This document shows positions 25,924 through 37,042 of a stretch of 64,000 nt of DNA, piece after piece. This stretch comes from Companilactobacillus mishanensis. Lineage in GTDB: Bacteria; Bacillota; Bacilli; Lactobacillales; Lactobacillaceae. Location of the stretch: contig NZ_RHON01000001.1 of the NCBI RefSeq assembly GCF_003946505.1, positions 248,001 through 312,000 on the forward strand, written 5' to 3'. The position numbers and the translations under genes are program-made. The notes beneath the pieces are model-generated. The model saw nothing but the letters and a program-made list of their open reading frames with translations. It was not told the origin of the DNA and made no database searches. Position 1 is the first letter of the stretch; each line of letters starts with the position of its first letter.

Positions 25924-27171
25924 TTATTTCTTACGATTATTATTTAGTTTAACAATTTCTAGGATAACGTCAACTGCTTTTTCCATCGATTCTTCTGCAA
26001 CGTACTCAAAACGACCATGCATATTCTCTCCACCAGCAAATAAATTAGGTGTTGGCAAGCCCATATATGAGATTTTAGACCCATCAGTACCACCACGCAC
26101 TGGCGCTTCGTCAGGGACAATATCTAAGTTCTTCATAGCATCTTCAGCAATTTTAACAACATCCATATGGTCCTTGATAACATCGATCATATTGTAATAT
26201 TGATCATACATATCTATTTCAACTGTACCTTCACCGTACTTGGCATTCAGTTCATCGGTGATTTTTTTGATATTAGCTTTTCTAGCTTCTAGTCCATCAC
26301 GTTCAAAATCACGGATTATGTAAGACATATCTGCTGAATCAACTGTTCCATTGAGTTCAAGTAAATGATAGAAACCTTGACGACCATCAGTCTTTTCAGG
26401 CACTTCATCACTTGGCAACGCATTTTGAAAATCAACTGCAACTTGAACAGCATTGATCATAATACCTTTGGCTTCACTCGGATGAACATTTTTACCAGTA
26501 ATGTGAACTTTTAATGCTGCAGCACTGAAAGTTTCGTATTCGAGTTGTCCAACTGGACCACCGTCAACTGTATAGGCAAAATCTGCACCAAAATCAGGGA
26601 CATCAAATTTATCTGCACCTGTACCGATTTCTTCATCTGGGCCAAGTCCAATTTTTATTTTACCGTGTTTAATATCTGGATTGGCAATCAAATACTCCAT
26701 AGTAGTGATAATTTCACTTACACCGGATTTATCATCGGACCCAAGTAAAGTATCACCGCTAGTTGTGATCAACGTCTGGCCTTGATATTTTAGCAATGAA
26801 GGAAATACCTTGGGATCAAGTGTATATTTTCCATCGTCATCAAGATTTATGATACTTTTACCGTCGTAGTTTTCGACTATTTTTGGTTTGATATCTACAG
26901 AATTAAAATCAGCTGTATCAATATGTGAGATAAGTCCCAGAACCGGTACTTCATGATCAAGATTTGATGGCAATTCTGCTGTCAAATAAGAGTTAGAAGG
27001 ATTTATTTTAACATCAGACATACCGATTTCATTTAATTCATCCTTTAACTTGTTTAGAAAAACAGTTTGTCTTTCAGTTGAAGGAATTGTTGTAGAATTT
27101 TCATCCGAACGTGTATTTTGTTTAACATAACCTAAAAAGCGTGGTATTAACTTCTCATACTTAATTGTCAT
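25924..27171 (-). CDS. pepT: Tripeptide aminopeptidase PepT
   Basis: PepT is a cytoplasmic zinc peptidase (M20B) that cuts the first residue from tripeptides. The product of about 415 residues has the metal-site motifs HIDTADFN, GSDDKSGVSEI, GPDEEIGTGADKF and TVDGG, and ends with VRGGTDGSKISYMGLPTPN and GGENMHGRFE, typical of PepT. I chose ATG 27171 with GGGAG upstream; the GTG at 27183 overlaps that ribosome site. Its upstream neighbours are the Nif3-like gene and trmK. Confidence 0.95.
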   Translation of the reverse strand: MTIKYEKLIPRFLGYVKQNTRSDENSTTIPSTERQTVFLNKLKDELNEIGMSDVKINPSNSYLTAELPSNLDHEVPVLGLISHIDTADFNSVDIKPKIVENYDGKSIINLDDDGKYTLDPKVFPSLLKYQGQTLITTSGDTLLGSDDKSGVSEIITTMEYLIANPDIKHGKIKIGLGPDEEIGTGADKFDVPDFGADFAYTVDGGPVGQLEYETFSAAALKVHITGKNVHPSEAKGIMINAVQVAVDFQNALPSDEVPEKTDGRQGFYHLLELNGTVDSADMSYIIRDFERDGLEARKANIKKITDELNAKYGEGTVEIDMYDQYYNMIDVIKDHMDVVKIAEDAMKNLDIVPDEAPVRGGTDGSKISYMGLPTPNLFAGGENMHGRFEYVAEESMEKAVDVILEIVKLNNNRKK

Positions 27172-27186
27172 CTTACTAAACACTCC

Positions 27187-27981
27187 CTAAATAAAGTTAT
27201 ATGGCTCAGTATTAACTTTTGACTGGATAATTTCTAGATCATCCCAATGATTGTCGTTCTTCCAATCATTTAATTTATGCGCCATTTTTTCGGTAAAAAT
27301 GGCTTCAATATGGTGTCCCGGATCGATAACATTCAAATTGTATGCCATCATGTCATGAGCCGTATGGTAATATATATCACCAGTAATAAAGGTATCTGCA
27401 CCTGAAGCTAGTACTTCTGGATAAAACTTTCCAGCATCCCCACCGATCAAAGCAACCTTTTTAACAAGATGTTCATTTTCAGCTTTTACATAACGTAAGT
27501 TTGGTAAATTGTATGCATCTCTGACTTTCTTTGCAAAATCCAAAATATCCATCGGTGATTCAACTTCACCCACACGACCAATTGAGTAATCATCATCAGG
27601 GTTAAGGTATCCGACATTTTTTAGATCAAGTTTTTCCATTAGCCAATCATTCATACCACCATGTGCTTTATCACAATTGGTATGTGCAGCATGAACGGCA
27701 ATATGATGTTCCAATAAATCACTATACATTTGGTTTTGTGGTGATTCTAAATCTAAATTTCTAGCTGAATGAAACATAATTGGATGGTGCGCCATGATCA
27801 TATCAACATGTTGATCAATGGCTTCCTGAACAACTTTAGGACGAACGTCCAAAGTTGTCATGATTTTCTTGATCTCCATATCTATGTTACCAATTTGAAA
27901 ACCAGTAGGATCTCCATCTTCTCTGATTGATAAAGGAGCAAACTCCTCGACCTTGTTTACAATATCTTGAACTTTAACCAT
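27187..27981 (-). CDS. Nif3-like dinuclear metal centre protein (YqfO family)
   Basis: The 264-residue protein carries the metal-binding motifs of the Nif3/YqfO family: MAHHPIMFHS near residues 63-72, HAAHTNCDKAHGGMNDWL near 97-114, and a C-terminal GHHIEAIFTEKMA. The family hydrolyses or binds metal-linked substrates, but the role is unclear. It is translationally coupled to trmK by a 1-nt overlap, the usual trmK-nif3 pair, and is the short form lacking the inserted PII-like domain of Bacillus YqfO. Confidence 0.92.
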   Translation of the reverse strand: MVKVQDIVNKVEEFAPLSIREDGDPTGFQIGNIDMEIKKIMTTLDVRPKVVQEAIDQHVDMIMAHHPIMFHSARNLDLESPQNQMYSDLLEHHIAVHAAHTNCDKAHGGMNDWLMEKLDLKNVGYLNPDDDYSIGRVGEVESPMDILDFAKKVRDAYNLPNLRYVKAENEHLVKKVALIGGDAGKFYPEVLASGADTFITGDIYYHTAHDMMAYNLNVIDPGHHIEAIFTEKMAHKLNDWKNDNHWDDLEIIQSKVNTEPYNFI

Positions 27982-28670
27982 TATAATATCTCCTCAATGT
28001 ACTTAATATAGTCATTCATTTGAGTTATTTTGGCTTCATCAATGGATTTTGCATTTTTCATATTTGCCACAGCTTTTTGATAACTGTTCAACTTGTGAGC
28101 CCATTTATCAATGAAAACAGCTGAATGTCTTTGTATCAAAATTGGTCCCATTAAGTATTCAGATTCACTCAATTCAACCTTATTTGTAGTAAAACTAGCT
28201 TTGATTATCTCATAAACGTGGTTATCTTCTTCGACAATATCTTCATCGATTATTTCAAACGAGTTTTTAACTAGCCATTGTCTGACCAACGGTTCACCAA
28301 TATTGGGCTGCAATATCAACGTCTTCACGTTAGATAGCTGTTCTTTTGTTGCTCGACTAAGGATGTCACTTATCAAAATTCCACCCATCCCGGCAATTAC
28401 AACTGTTTGAATATCATCTTCAGCTTTGATTACAGCAAGACCATCACCTAATCTGACCTTGATTTTCTCGTCGTAACCAAATTTTGTAATATCTGCTTGT
28501 GAGCGACTCATTGGTCCAGGAGCCACTTCACCTGCAATTGCAAAATCAATTATATCTTTTGAAATCAAATCCACCGGCAAATAAGCGTGATCGGATCCAA
28601 TATCAGCTAAACGAGTTTTAGGATCGACCATACTTGCTACGGCCTGTAATCTTTTCGATAATAAAGTCAA
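27981..28670 (-). CDS. trmK: tRNA (adenine(22)-N1)-methyltransferase
   Basis: TrmK methylates A22 of bacterial tRNAs with S-adenosylmethionine. It has the N-terminal LSKRLQAVASMV, motif I LADIGSDHAYLPVDL and IAGMGGILI, matching TrmK of Bacillus. I prefer TTG 28670, because AGGTGA precedes it by 6 nt and it gives MTLLSKRLQ. The GTG at 28679 lies directly after the cfa stop with no ribosome site. The gene overlaps the Nif3-like gene by one base and follows cfa without a gap. Confidence 0.9.
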   Translation of the reverse strand: MTLLSKRLQAVASMVDPKTRLADIGSDHAYLPVDLISKDIIDFAIAGEVAPGPMSRSQADITKFGYDEKIKVRLGDGLAVIKAEDDIQTVVIAGMGGILISDILSRATKEQLSNVKTLILQPNIGEPLVRQWLVKNSFEIIDEDIVEEDNHVYEIIKASFTTNKVELSESEYLMGPILIQRHSAVFIDKWAHKLNSYQKAVANMKNAKSIDEAKITQMNDYIKYIEEIL

Positions 28671-28679
28671 ATAAGTCAC

Positions 28680-29876
28680 CTATTCTGCAGATTTGCGATC
28701 CAAATCTGTCATGTATTCACGTGTCATTGGTAGGCTTGATCCTGAGGCACCATTTGTTAGAAGGTATTGAATAACATCAATATTTCCACTTTCAAATGAA
28801 GCAGCACATGCTTGCAAATAAAGATCCCACATACGTACGAATCTTTCATCGAACATATCTTCAACTTGATCTTCGACCTTCAAGAAGTTGTGACGCCAAA
28901 TTTCAACAGTCTTTTGGTAATGACGACGTAGTGGTTCAATGTCATCTATTTGAAGTTTTGCATCCATAATGTGGCCAATGTTTTCTTTAATATCAGGAAT
29001 GTAACCACCTGGGAAAATGTACTTAACTAACCAAGGATCAACTCCTAAGCCTTCATGTTGTCCAGTAATACCATGGATCAATGCAGTACCTTCTGGTTTT
29101 AGAAGTCTCTTAACTGTATTGAAGTAGCCCTCTAGATGTTTTTCACCAACATGTTCAAACATACCAACAGAAACAACATGATCGAATTTCTCATTTATTT
29201 CACGGTAATCTTCAAGAATAACTTCCATTTGATCAGTCAAATTCTCTTCAATAATTTTGTTGTTAACATAATCATATTGTTCTTGACTAAGTGTAACACC
29301 CTTAGCCTTCAAACCATATTCTTTGGCGGCAGTGAACATCATTGTTCCCCAACCACAGCCAATATCGATGATAGATTCACCAGGTTTTGTATTTAGCTTG
29401 TTAAGAATATGATGAACTTTATTCAATTGCGCTGTCTTCAAATCATCTTCTGGTGTTCTGAAATAAGCACATGAATATGTCATTGTATCGTCAAGCCATA
29501 ATTTGTAAAAATCGTTTCCTATATCATAATGTTCTTGAATTTCTTTTTTATTGTTTTCTTCTGAGTGACTAAACTTAGGTACGATTTTCTTTAGTTTAGT
29601 ACTAGACATAAAGCTATCTGATTGAGTGTATGCAGAAGTGATAAGTTTTTGAATCGAGCCCTCGATCTCGATGTCCTTATCCATGTATGCTTCTCCTAGT
29701 GTCAAAGTCGCATGTTTCACAACTTCTTTAATAGGAACCTCTTTATTAAACTTGATTGTTATGTCAGAGTTCCCTTCAGGTCCATAATGCTTTTCCTTGC
29801 CATCCCAGAATACTACTGTGATGGGAATCGTAAAGGAACGTTTAAAAATTTGGTCATAAATCGTTTTGTCTAACAT
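28680..29876 (-). CDS. cfa: Cyclopropane-fatty-acyl-phospholipid synthase
   Basis: Cfa adds a methylene group from S-adenosylmethionine to unsaturated phospholipid acyl chains, altering membranes under acid or other stress. The 398 residues contain an N-terminal lipid-binding part and a methyltransferase with [21 protein letters not shown] and PGGYIPD, typical of Cfa/Mycolic acid synthases. I chose ATG 29876, preceded by GGAGG; an ORF extends 39 residues upstream but that part is Phe-rich and has no ribosome site. It is close to trmK and may be co-transcribed. Confidence 0.95.
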   Translation of the reverse strand: MLDKTIYDQIFKRSFTIPITVVFWDGKEKHYGPEGNSDITIKFNKEVPIKEVVKHATLTLGEAYMDKDIEIEGSIQKLITSAYTQSDSFMSSTKLKKIVPKFSHSEENNKKEIQEHYDIGNDFYKLWLDDTMTYSCAYFRTPEDDLKTAQLNKVHHILNKLNTKPGESIIDIGCGWGTMMFTAAKEYGLKAKGVTLSQEQYDYVNNKIIEENLTDQMEVILEDYREINEKFDHVVSVGMFEHVGEKHLEGYFNTVKRLLKPEGTALIHGITGQHEGLGVDPWLVKYIFPGGYIPDIKENIGHIMDAKLQIDDIEPLRRHYQKTVEIWRHNFLKVEDQVEDMFDERFVRMWDLYLQACAASFESGNIDVIQYLLTNGASGSSLPMTREYMTDLDRKSAE

Positions 29877-29953
29877 AAAAATCCTCCAAAAATTGAATAT
29901 AATTAATTGTAAATCAAAACTAAAAAAAACATAACCATTTCTGGTTATTTTCA

Positions 29954-29991
29954 TAAAAAAAGCCGTTTGAAATATGAAAATTTCAAACGGC
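29954..29991 (-). terminator. Terminator after rpoD
   Basis: The minus strand has a perfect 12-bp stem (GCCGTTTGAAAT and its complement) with a 6-nt loop, then T7. It lies 9 nt past the rpoD stop and separates dnaG-rpoD from cfa. Confidence 0.92.
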
Positions 29992-30000
29992 AAATATTAA

Positions 30001-31152
30001 TTACTCTAAGAAATCCTTTAGTTGTTTAGATCTTGAAGGATGACGTAACTTACGAAGAGCTTTGGCTTCGATTTGACGAATTCTCTCTCGAGTAACACCA
30101 AATACTTTACCAACTTCTTCCAAAGTACGAGTTCTTCCATCATCCAAACCAAAACGAAGACGTAGAACGTTTTCTTCACGATCAGTCAATGTATCAAGAA
30201 CATTTTCAAGTTGTTCCTTCAACAATTCATACGATGCGTGATCCTCTGGACTGGTTGCGTCAGAATCCTCAATAAAGTCACCAAGATGTGAATCATCCTC
30301 TTCACCAATAGGTGTTTCCAAAGAAACTGGCTCTTGAGCAATCTTCAAAATATCACGAACTTTAGTTGTAGGCATGTCCATTTCAGCACCAATTTCTTCA
30401 GGTAATGGTTCACGACCAAGATCCTGCAATAATTGACGTTGAATTCTAATCAACTTATTGATTGTTTCAACCATGTGAACAGGAATACGAATAGTTCTTG
30501 CTTGGTCAGCAATAGCACGCGTAATAGCCTGTCTGATCCACCAGGTTGCATATGTAGAAAACTTGAATCCTAGACGGTAATCAAATTTTTCAACCGCCTT
30601 CATAAGACCCATGTTACCTTCTTGGATCAAATCCAAGAATTGCATACCGCGTCCAACGTATCTCTTAGCAATGGAAACAACCAAACGAAGGTTAGCTTCA
30701 GCAAGTCTTTGCTTAGCTTCCTCGTCACCTTGTTCGATCTTCAAAGCTAAATCAACTTCTTGTTGTGCATTTAACAAAGGAACACGACCAATTTCCTTCA
30801 AATACATACGAACAGGATCGTTGACCTTGATGTCAGCGGGTGCTGCTGTATCTTTTGAACTTGGAGCTTTGGCGTCTTTCTTTTCTTTCATTAGGGCAAG
30901 TTTACTAGGATTACCCTTCTCATCAACTACAGAAACACCCTTATCTTGAAGTTCCTCCAAAATATCATCAAGTGAGTCATCTTTCAATGAGAATGGTTTT
31001 ATAAGTCTTTCAGTCAATTCAGTATCGGTGATTTGACCTGCTTTCTTATACTCTTTAATTACTTTCTTAGTTGCAGATTGTAATTCTTTGGTAGATTTAA
31101 CTACTTTCTTAGTCTTTTTACCTGTAGATACTGTTGTTTTTTTTGTTGCCAT
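30001..31152 (-). CDS. rpoD: RNA polymerase primary sigma factor (sigma-A)
   Basis: This is the housekeeping sigma factor. The 383-residue product has a lysine-rich N terminus with a short region 1.1, [16 protein letters not shown] (region 1.2), [19 protein letters not shown] (region 2.4 type), and region 4 [21 protein letters not shown] chose ATG 31152 with GGAGG 8 nt upstream; seven residues of the longer frame are not needed. It follows dnaG closely, forming the dnaG-rpoD macromolecular-synthesis pair. Confidence 0.97.
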   Translation of the reverse strand: MATKKTTVSTGKKTKKVVKSTKELQSATKKVIKEYKKAGQITDTELTERLIKPFSLKDDSLDDILEELQDKGVSVVDEKGNPSKLALMKEKKDAKAPSSKDTAAPADIKVNDPVRMYLKEIGRVPLLNAQQEVDLALKIEQGDEEAKQRLAEANLRLVVSIAKRYVGRGMQFLDLIQEGNMGLMKAVEKFDYRLGFKFSTYATWWIRQAITRAIADQARTIRIPVHMVETINKLIRIQRQLLQDLGREPLPEEIGAEMDMPTTKVRDILKIAQEPVSLETPIGEEDDSHLGDFIEDSDATSPEDHASYELLKEQLENVLDTLTDREENVLRLRFGLDDGRTRTLEEVGKVFGVTRERIRQIEAKALRKLRHPSRSKQLKDFLE

Positions 31153-31172
31153 GTATATTCCTCCAGTATGCA

Positions 31173-32996
31173 TTAATTACTAGTTAACAATCTTCTAACT
31201 TCAATCAACTGTTGTGTCAGATCTAATTGTAATTTATTGTCACCTACCATTGCCGCTTGTTTCAGTTGGCTGACTATATCTGTAAGTTGCGATTCCAAAC
31301 TAGAGTTGGCAACTGTAGAGATATAATCTTGGATCTCTTGGTCATTATATTCTGCTGGCATCTGCATCATTTCAATATCGGCCAAAAGTCCCTTACTACC
31401 ATCATCTAAAACATTCATAAAATCAGAAATATGTATATCTTCATCATAACTATCACTATAAGACAGCATAGCATCAAATAGCGTTTGGTAGTTAGCGTGA
31501 ATGAAACGGAAATTATTTGCCTTCAGCATTGACCTAATTTCCGGAAACTCAACTGACCAATATATCAAATACCGTTCAGCTTTTTCAATACGATCAAACT
31601 TGTCAGGAACTGATGCTGTTACTGTTTCAAGTGCAGCTTGTTGGACATTCTTGTAATTGTTAGCCGGCTTTTGTATCGCCGTCTTACGTTTCAAGTTAGC
31701 CAACTCTTTATTGACTGAATCTTTGGAAATATTCAATTCATCAGCAACTCTACCAACGTACATATCAATTGCTACGGGCGAGTCTAGCTTGGCAATTTCT
31801 TGTAATGCCTTCTTCAGAAATTCCATCTGTTCTAGTTCATTAGATAGATTATAGTGACGCTTGTAATAATCTAATATAAATGAAATTGGACTTTGAACTG
31901 AATTTTCAGTCAACTGTCGGAATTTGTCAGATCCGGCACTCCGAATATACTCATCCGGATCTTGCTTATCTGGAATACTGATAACGCCATAATTGAATTT
32001 ATTATCGGTAAGTTGTGTTAATGCACGGTAAGTCGCCTCAACTCCAGGGTCATCACCGTCATAACAAATGTTTATTTGATTGGTCAAACGTCCTAATGTA
32101 TACAACTGTTGATCAGTCAAACTTGTCCCCATTGAAGCAACTCCATTAGAAACACCAGCTTTATAGGCGCTGATAACATCCATGAATCCTTCAAATAAAA
32201 TCACATTTTGCTTATCTCTAATCGTTTTTTTAGCAGAATCAAGATTAAATAACACTTTGCTTTTACTAAATATCGGAGTCTCCGGACTATTCATATACTT
32301 AGCCGTGCTGTCGGCTTTATTTAGAATTCGTCCAGAAAATGCAATAATATTTCCTGCTTCATCTTTAATAGGAAACATAACACGATCTCGAAAACGATCA
32401 AATAATTCCCCATCTTGATTTTCAGAAAATAATCCTGATTTACGCATGATCTCATCAGAAATATTTTTGTCTTTGAATAGTTGCAACAGGATCTGAGAAT
32501 TATTCGGGGCGTAACCAATATCGAAATGGTCAATCAGTTCCGAAGTAATGTCTCGCCCATCCAGATACTTCAAAGCAGGCTCACCATTGGCAGTCTTATT
32601 TAATATATGACTGTACAGTCTGGCTACCTCTTTGTACATTGACAATAATACCTTGGTATCAGAATTTTGATATTGAGCATTACTGTTAGGTTTAAATTTA
32701 TCGGGAACCGGTGTATTACTCATTTCTGCAACTTCAATAACTGATTCAGGGAAAGTCTTATTTTGAATTTGCATAATAAATTCAAATACATTTCCGCCTC
32801 GGCCACAGCTAAAGCAATGGAAGAATTGTTTGTCTTCCGATACAGAAAACGAAGGTGTCCTCTCCTCGTGGAAAGGACACAATCCCATCAGGTTTTTACC
32901 TGATTTTTTTAATTGAACGTACTTACTTATTACGTCAACAATGTCGATGCTCGAGGAAACTTCAGCAATAAATTCCTTTGGAATCATATTCGCCAT
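31173..32996 (-). CDS. dnaG: DNA primase
   Basis: DnaG makes RNA primers at the replication fork. The 607 residues contain the CHC2 zinc finger (C40, H43, C61, C64), the TOPRIM domain with [16 protein letters not shown] and ICYDGDDPG, and a helical C-terminal helicase-binding part. I chose ATG 32996, after AGGGGGTGA. The upstream extension of 18 residues lacks similarity. It forms an operon with rpoD and lies downstream of glyS. Confidence 0.96.
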   Translation of the reverse strand: MANMIPKEFIAEVSSSIDIVDVISKYVQLKKSGKNLMGLCPFHEERTPSFSVSEDKQFFHCFSCGRGGNVFEFIMQIQNKTFPESVIEVAEMSNTPVPDKFKPNSNAQYQNSDTKVLLSMYKEVARLYSHILNKTANGEPALKYLDGRDITSELIDHFDIGYAPNNSQILLQLFKDKNISDEIMRKSGLFSENQDGELFDRFRDRVMFPIKDEAGNIIAFSGRILNKADSTAKYMNSPETPIFSKSKVLFNLDSAKKTIRDKQNVILFEGFMDVISAYKAGVSNGVASMGTSLTDQQLYTLGRLTNQINICYDGDDPGVEATYRALTQLTDNKFNYGVISIPDKQDPDEYIRSAGSDKFRQLTENSVQSPISFILDYYKRHYNLSNELEQMEFLKKALQEIAKLDSPVAIDMYVGRVADELNISKDSVNKELANLKRKTAIQKPANNYKNVQQAALETVTASVPDKFDRIEKAERYLIYWSVEFPEIRSMLKANNFRFIHANYQTLFDAMLSYSDSYDEDIHISDFMNVLDDGSKGLLADIEMMQMPAEYNDQEIQDYISTVANSSLESQLTDIVSQLKQAAMVGDNKLQLDLTQQLIEVRRLLTSN

Positions 32997-33078
32997 AGGC
33001 GTCACCCCCTCACAGATTATATGTAAAAACAGTGAATTATAATATATCACGTTCTAATATAATTTACAAGCATATTTA

Positions 33079-35148
33079 CTACTTAACTACAATTTTAGAC
33101 AAATCTCCCAATTTTGCAATTAAATGGTTTGTAATGACAAGCTGAGTAAGTCGGTTATTTTTGATTTTTTCATCTTTATCCATAATCATATTTTCTTCAA
33201 AGTAACTATTGATTGATTCTTTTAATGCGGCTAATCGATCATATAACTTTTCCGCACTATCAGGTTGTGATGTGTAAATTGCAGCAACCTTTTCATTCAA
33301 AGATTTTTCTGAAGGATTTTCGAATAAACTGTCATCCATCTTAAGTTCATCTGAATATTTAAAGCCTGCTTTTTGAGCCAAGTTTACAACTCTACCTAAT
33401 GCTTCAATTACAGCCTTAAACTCGAGATCTGCTGAATGTGATTGTAATACTTTGGCAGTATCGACCATTGCTACCGGATCAATGTTGCTTCCAGACGTAA
33501 CCGCATCAATAATATCGTTTTTAATAGAAGTAGTATTTAGTAATTGACGAACTCTATCGATCATAAATTGAATCAATTCATCAGAATGTTCTGAAAGATT
33601 TAAGTTGTCAGGGACTTTTAAATTGGCAGCAATAAAGTCTTGTAAATCATTCAAATTCATTGACCAGTTGTTGTCATCAAGAATTCTCACAATTCCATAG
33701 GCTTGTCTTCTTAATGCGTATGGATCATTTGATCCACTTGGAATCAATCCAACTGCATAAAATGTAATAAGGGAATCAAGCTTGTTTGCAATTGCTAGGG
33801 TTGCGCCAACTTTAGTTGATGGCAAATCGCCTTCAGCAGAGATTGGCATATAGTGCTCACGAACAGCCTTTGCGACTCCATTCGTTTCACCCATGATACT
33901 GGCGTATTTCTCACCCATAACACCTTGGAGTTCTGGGAACTCATCGACCATGCTAGTTACCAAATCAAACTTGTAAATATCGCTGGCACGTAATAAATCT
34001 TTTCTTTCTTGATCTGACAATCCAAATAATGTTGCCAAATGATCAGAAATTTGATGAACACGTTGCATTTTTTCATACATTGTTCCGATTTTTACGTGGA
34101 AATTAACTGTCTTCAATTTGTTGACGTAATCTTGAATAGTCTTGCTCTGATCTTCTTTGAAGAAGAAATCAGCATCTTCAAGTCTAGCAACAAGTACTTT
34201 TTCGTTACCCTGAATAACGTTCTCGAGATGTTCTGAGTTACCATTTCTTACAGAAATAAAGTCTGGTTCTAACTCCCCAGATTTATTTCTAACGTAAAAG
34301 TATCTTTGATTATCCTTCATAGAAGTAATCAATACCTCTTCAGGAATCTCGAGGTATTTACGATCGAATTTTCCATGGAAAGTTGTTGGATATTCTACTA
34401 AGTTGTTGACCTCTTCCAATAAATCAGGGTCAACATCAACGACCCAGTCATTATCTTGGGCAATAGTCTCAATTTGAGAACTTATCAAATCTTTACGTTC
34501 CTTGGCGTCAACTAAAACAAATTGTCCTCTTAAATCATCAACATAATCACGGACGTTATCAATTTCAACATCTTCACCTAAGAATCTGTGACCTCGTGTC
34601 ATTCTGCCAGAATCAACATCTAATATTTTAATAGGAACTTCTTGGCTATCTAATAGTGACACAAGCCAATGGATCGGACGAATATATTCAAAGTCAAAGT
34701 TGGCCCAACGCATACGAGTTGGGAAAGTTAATGAAGTGATAACTTCTGTGATGTCCTTCAATACATCAGCAACATCTTTACCAGTCTCATGTTTTTGAAT
34801 ATATGCGTATTCAACACCCTTTAATTCTTCAAAAAAGATGTCACCAGCAGTCATACCTTGACCTCTGGCAAATCCTTGGGCAGCCTTAGTCCAATTGCCG
34901 TCAGCATCTTGAGCTATTTTTTTCGATGGTCCTTTAGCTTTGATATCAATATCTTTTTGTTTTTCATCCATATCTTTAACAATGATTGCTAAACGACGTG
35001 GAGTTGAATATTTATCGATCTCAGAGAAAGAAATTCGATTATCTTTTAAAAATTTAGCTGTTTTTTGGGCTAATTGATTGATACTGTTCGTTACGACATG
35101 AGCAGGCATTTCTTCTAGTCCAATTTCTAATAGGTAATTTTTAGTCAT
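33079..35148 (-). CDS. glyS: Glycyl-tRNA synthetase beta subunit
   Basis: The 689-residue beta subunit works with GlyQ in an alpha2-beta2 enzyme that charges tRNA-Gly. It has the family start [14 protein letters not shown], the PTRMRW motif and a C-terminal anticodon-binding part with [13 protein letters not shown]. Its start overlaps the glyQ end by 8 nt, indicating coupling. Expression should be set by the T-box upstream of glyQ. Confidence 0.97.
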   Translation of the reverse strand: MTKNYLLEIGLEEMPAHVVTNSINQLAQKTAKFLKDNRISFSEIDKYSTPRRLAIIVKDMDEKQKDIDIKAKGPSKKIAQDADGNWTKAAQGFARGQGMTAGDIFFEELKGVEYAYIQKHETGKDVADVLKDITEVITSLTFPTRMRWANFDFEYIRPIHWLVSLLDSQEVPIKILDVDSGRMTRGHRFLGEDVEIDNVRDYVDDLRGQFVLVDAKERKDLISSQIETIAQDNDWVVDVDPDLLEEVNNLVEYPTTFHGKFDRKYLEIPEEVLITSMKDNQRYFYVRNKSGELEPDFISVRNGNSEHLENVIQGNEKVLVARLEDADFFFKEDQSKTIQDYVNKLKTVNFHVKIGTMYEKMQRVHQISDHLATLFGLSDQERKDLLRASDIYKFDLVTSMVDEFPELQGVMGEKYASIMGETNGVAKAVREHYMPISAEGDLPSTKVGATLAIANKLDSLITFYAVGLIPSGSNDPYALRRQAYGIVRILDDNNWSMNLNDLQDFIAANLKVPDNLNLSEHSDELIQFMIDRVRQLLNTTSIKNDIIDAVTSGSNIDPVAMVDTAKVLQSHSADLEFKAVIEALGRVVNLAQKAGFKYSDELKMDDSLFENPSEKSLNEKVAAIYTSQPDSAEKLYDRLAALKESINSYFEENMIMDKDEKIKNNRLTQLVITNHLIAKLGDLSKIVVK

Positions 35149-36052
35149 TTACTTTCTCCTTTGCTGGATCATCATTTGGTAAAAGTGGGAATCCACGTTT
35201 CTTACGTTCTTCAACAAATGCTGTGGCAACTTTATGTGCCATTCTTCTAATTCGTGATAAGAATGCAGCTCTTTCAGTAACTGAAACAGCTCCACGAGCA
35301 TCAAGAAGATTGAATGTATGGCTACATTTCAAAATATAATCGTATGCGGGATGAACTAATCCAAGATCAATCAAACGATTAGCTTCTTTTTCGTAATCAT
35401 TAAAGAACTTGAACAACATGTCTTGATTACTTTCTTCGAATGAATATTTTGAATGTTCATATTCTGGTTCTTTAAAAATATCACCGTAAAGAACTCCGTC
35501 GCCCCATTCCAAATCGTAAACTGAATTTACATCTTGAATATATGAAGCTAATCTTTCAACACCGTAAGTGATTTCACTAGTTACAGGGTGGCATTGTAAC
35601 CCACCAACTTGTTGGAAATATGTAAATTGTGTAACTTCCATTCCATCAAGCCAGACTTCCCAACCAACACCAGCACAACCCATTGAAGGATTCTCCCAGT
35701 TGTCTTCAACAAATCGGATATCATGTTCAAGTGGTTCAATACCTAATGCACGAAGTGAATCCAAATAATATTCTTGAATATCCTTTGGAGCAGGTTTCAT
35801 AACAACTTGGAATTGGTGATGTTGATACAAACGATTAGGGTTTTCACCATAACGTCCATCTGCAGGTCTTCTTGATGGTTCAACATATGCAGCGTTCCAG
35901 TGTTCTGGTCCGATTGCACGTAAAAATGTATAGGGACTCATTGTTCCCGCACCTTTTTCAGTATCATAAGCTTGCATCAACATGCAGCCCTTATCTCCCC
36001 AAAATTTTTGGAGCGTCAAAATCATATTTTGAACGTTTAATTTTTTTGTCAT
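35141..36052 (-). CDS. glyQ: Glycyl-tRNA synthetase alpha subunit
   Basis: GlyQ carries the class II catalytic core that activates glycine. The 303-residue product contains [39 protein letters not shown] and [12 protein letters not shown], typical of the bacterial alpha subunit. Two ATG codons are adjacent; I chose the second (36052), which has the better 5-nt spacing from GGGAG. A T-box leader precedes it. Confidence 0.97.
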   Translation of the reverse strand: MTKKLNVQNMILTLQKFWGDKGCMLMQAYDTEKGAGTMSPYTFLRAIGPEHWNAAYVEPSRRPADGRYGENPNRLYQHHQFQVVMKPAPKDIQEYYLDSLRALGIEPLEHDIRFVEDNWENPSMGCAGVGWEVWLDGMEVTQFTYFQQVGGLQCHPVTSEITYGVERLASYIQDVNSVYDLEWGDGVLYGDIFKEPEYEHSKYSFEESNQDMLFKFFNDYEKEANRLIDLGLVHPAYDYILKCSHTFNLLDARGAVSVTERAAFLSRIRRMAHKVATAFVEERKKRGFPLLPNDDPAKEKVND

Positions 36053-36081
36053 CATTTCTCCCTTCAGATGGATACAACACA

Positions 36082-36245
36082 AAAAGTCCCTTGCAGAAAG
36101 TATACTTGTACATACTGCAAGGGACGATTACTCGCGGTTCCACCCTAATTCAGAACTAATTCAGTTCTGCTCTTTTATATTAAAATTAGATAATTCTGCC
36201 ATAACAAACTGTGGCTTTCACTGAACCCACATCGCTGTCTATATA
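36082..36245 (-). promoter_or_regulatory. T-box riboswitch (tRNA-Gly) upstream of glyQS
   Basis: The minus strand carries the T-box core GGGTGGAACCGCG (36146-36134) and a terminator whose stem is GTCCCTTGCA with its complement (36086-36125), followed by T5. The bulge reads UGGA, which would pair with a tRNA ending UCCA, as expected for the U73 discriminator of tRNA-Gly. A GGC codon in TTATGGCAGAA (36200-36198) is the candidate specifier. The compact leader resembles other glyQS T-boxes. Uncharged tRNA-Gly should favour read-through. Confidence 0.93.
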
Positions 36246-36251
36246 AGTTAA

Positions 36252-36280
36252 ATAATAGTCATTTTATTAAAAATTGTCAA
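36252..36280 (-). promoter_or_regulatory. Sigma-A promoter of glyQS
   Basis: On the minus strand a perfect TTGACA (36280-36275) is separated by 17 nt from TATTAT (36257-36252). The -35 box begins 3 nt past the recO stop codon, so transcription of glyQS starts directly at the recO end. Confidence 0.88.
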
Positions 36281-36283
36281 TCG

Positions 36284-37042
36284 CTATACGTGCCAACTTT
36301 TCATTTTGTCAATAAACAGTTTGCTTTTTGGATAGGGTCCAACAGTACCGGAGTAAATTGAATCGATGGCATGTTGTATTAAATCCTTATTAGTTTCTTT
36401 CAACTCAATTTTTCCAACTTGATCGATATTAATTTTAGAGAATAGTCGAAGAAAGTAGACTATTTTTTCAGGAATATGAAGTCGATTAGGATCATTAGCA
36501 TAATGCTTTGAACAAATAATTCCACCCAGAACTACTGAGAAATCAAATTTCCCAGCGGTTTCTCCACCTACTACACAACTATCCATATTTGGTGCGACGC
36601 CAAATACTTCCAATAGATGCATTTGAATAATATTTACGATTATCTGACCATCTGAGCCATTATCGATGTACATCAAGGCTTTGAATATTGTTTTATACCA
36701 ACTATCAGGTATTCTTTCTTCCATAAACGCAAGTCGAACCAAATCAAAAAGAAAAGTTGCATAAGCATTCAACTCGATGTCTTTGATGATCTCATCAAAC
36801 TGTTTTATGTTGCTGGCCGAATTTATATAACTCAGGCCTTCATTTTTTACCAGTCCAGTGTAATCACCATAGGAGAAAGGAATAACTGAACCAGATAATT
36901 TTGATTTTCCGGTTTGAGTTCCGCGGACTAAAAACGTCCTGAATCCATACTCACGAGTCAAAATCGTTACAAGTGAATCACGTTCTCGATATCTCTGGCG
37001 CTTGACGACTATTCCAAAAAAGTTGGTGACATTTCTTGCCAT
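36284..37042 (-). CDS. recO: DNA repair protein RecO
   Basis: RecO helps load RecA onto single-stranded DNA with RecR. The 252 residues have the N-terminal OB fold (GIVVKRQRYRERDSLVTIL) and a helical C-terminal part. The zinc region reads MDSCVVGGETAGKFDFS and GGIICSKH, so one of the usual CxxC cysteines is Gly and the metal site may be weak or lost. It overlaps or abuts era (TAATG type) in the standard era-recO order. Confidence 0.93.
   Translation of the reverse strand: MARNVTNFFGIVVKRQRYRERDSLVTILTREYGFRTFLVRGTQTGKSKLSGSVIPFSYGDYTGLVKNEGLSYINSASNIKQFDEIIKDIELNAYATFLFDLVRLAFMEERIPDSWYKTIFKALMYIDNGSDGQIIVNIIQMHLLEVFGVAPNMDSCVVGGETAGKFDFSVVLGGIICSKHYANDPNRLHIPEKIVYFLRLFSKINIDQVGKIELKETNKDLIQHAIDSIYSGTVGPYPKSKLFIDKMKSWHV

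Noticed and set aside
29877..29993. 39-residue N-terminal extension of Cfa
   Set aside because: It is Phe-rich, has no ribosome site, and a GGAGG sits right before ATG 29876.
36082..36245. tRNA or small RNA gene upstream of glyQ
   Set aside because: The conserved block and terminator are those of a T-box leader, not of a tRNA.
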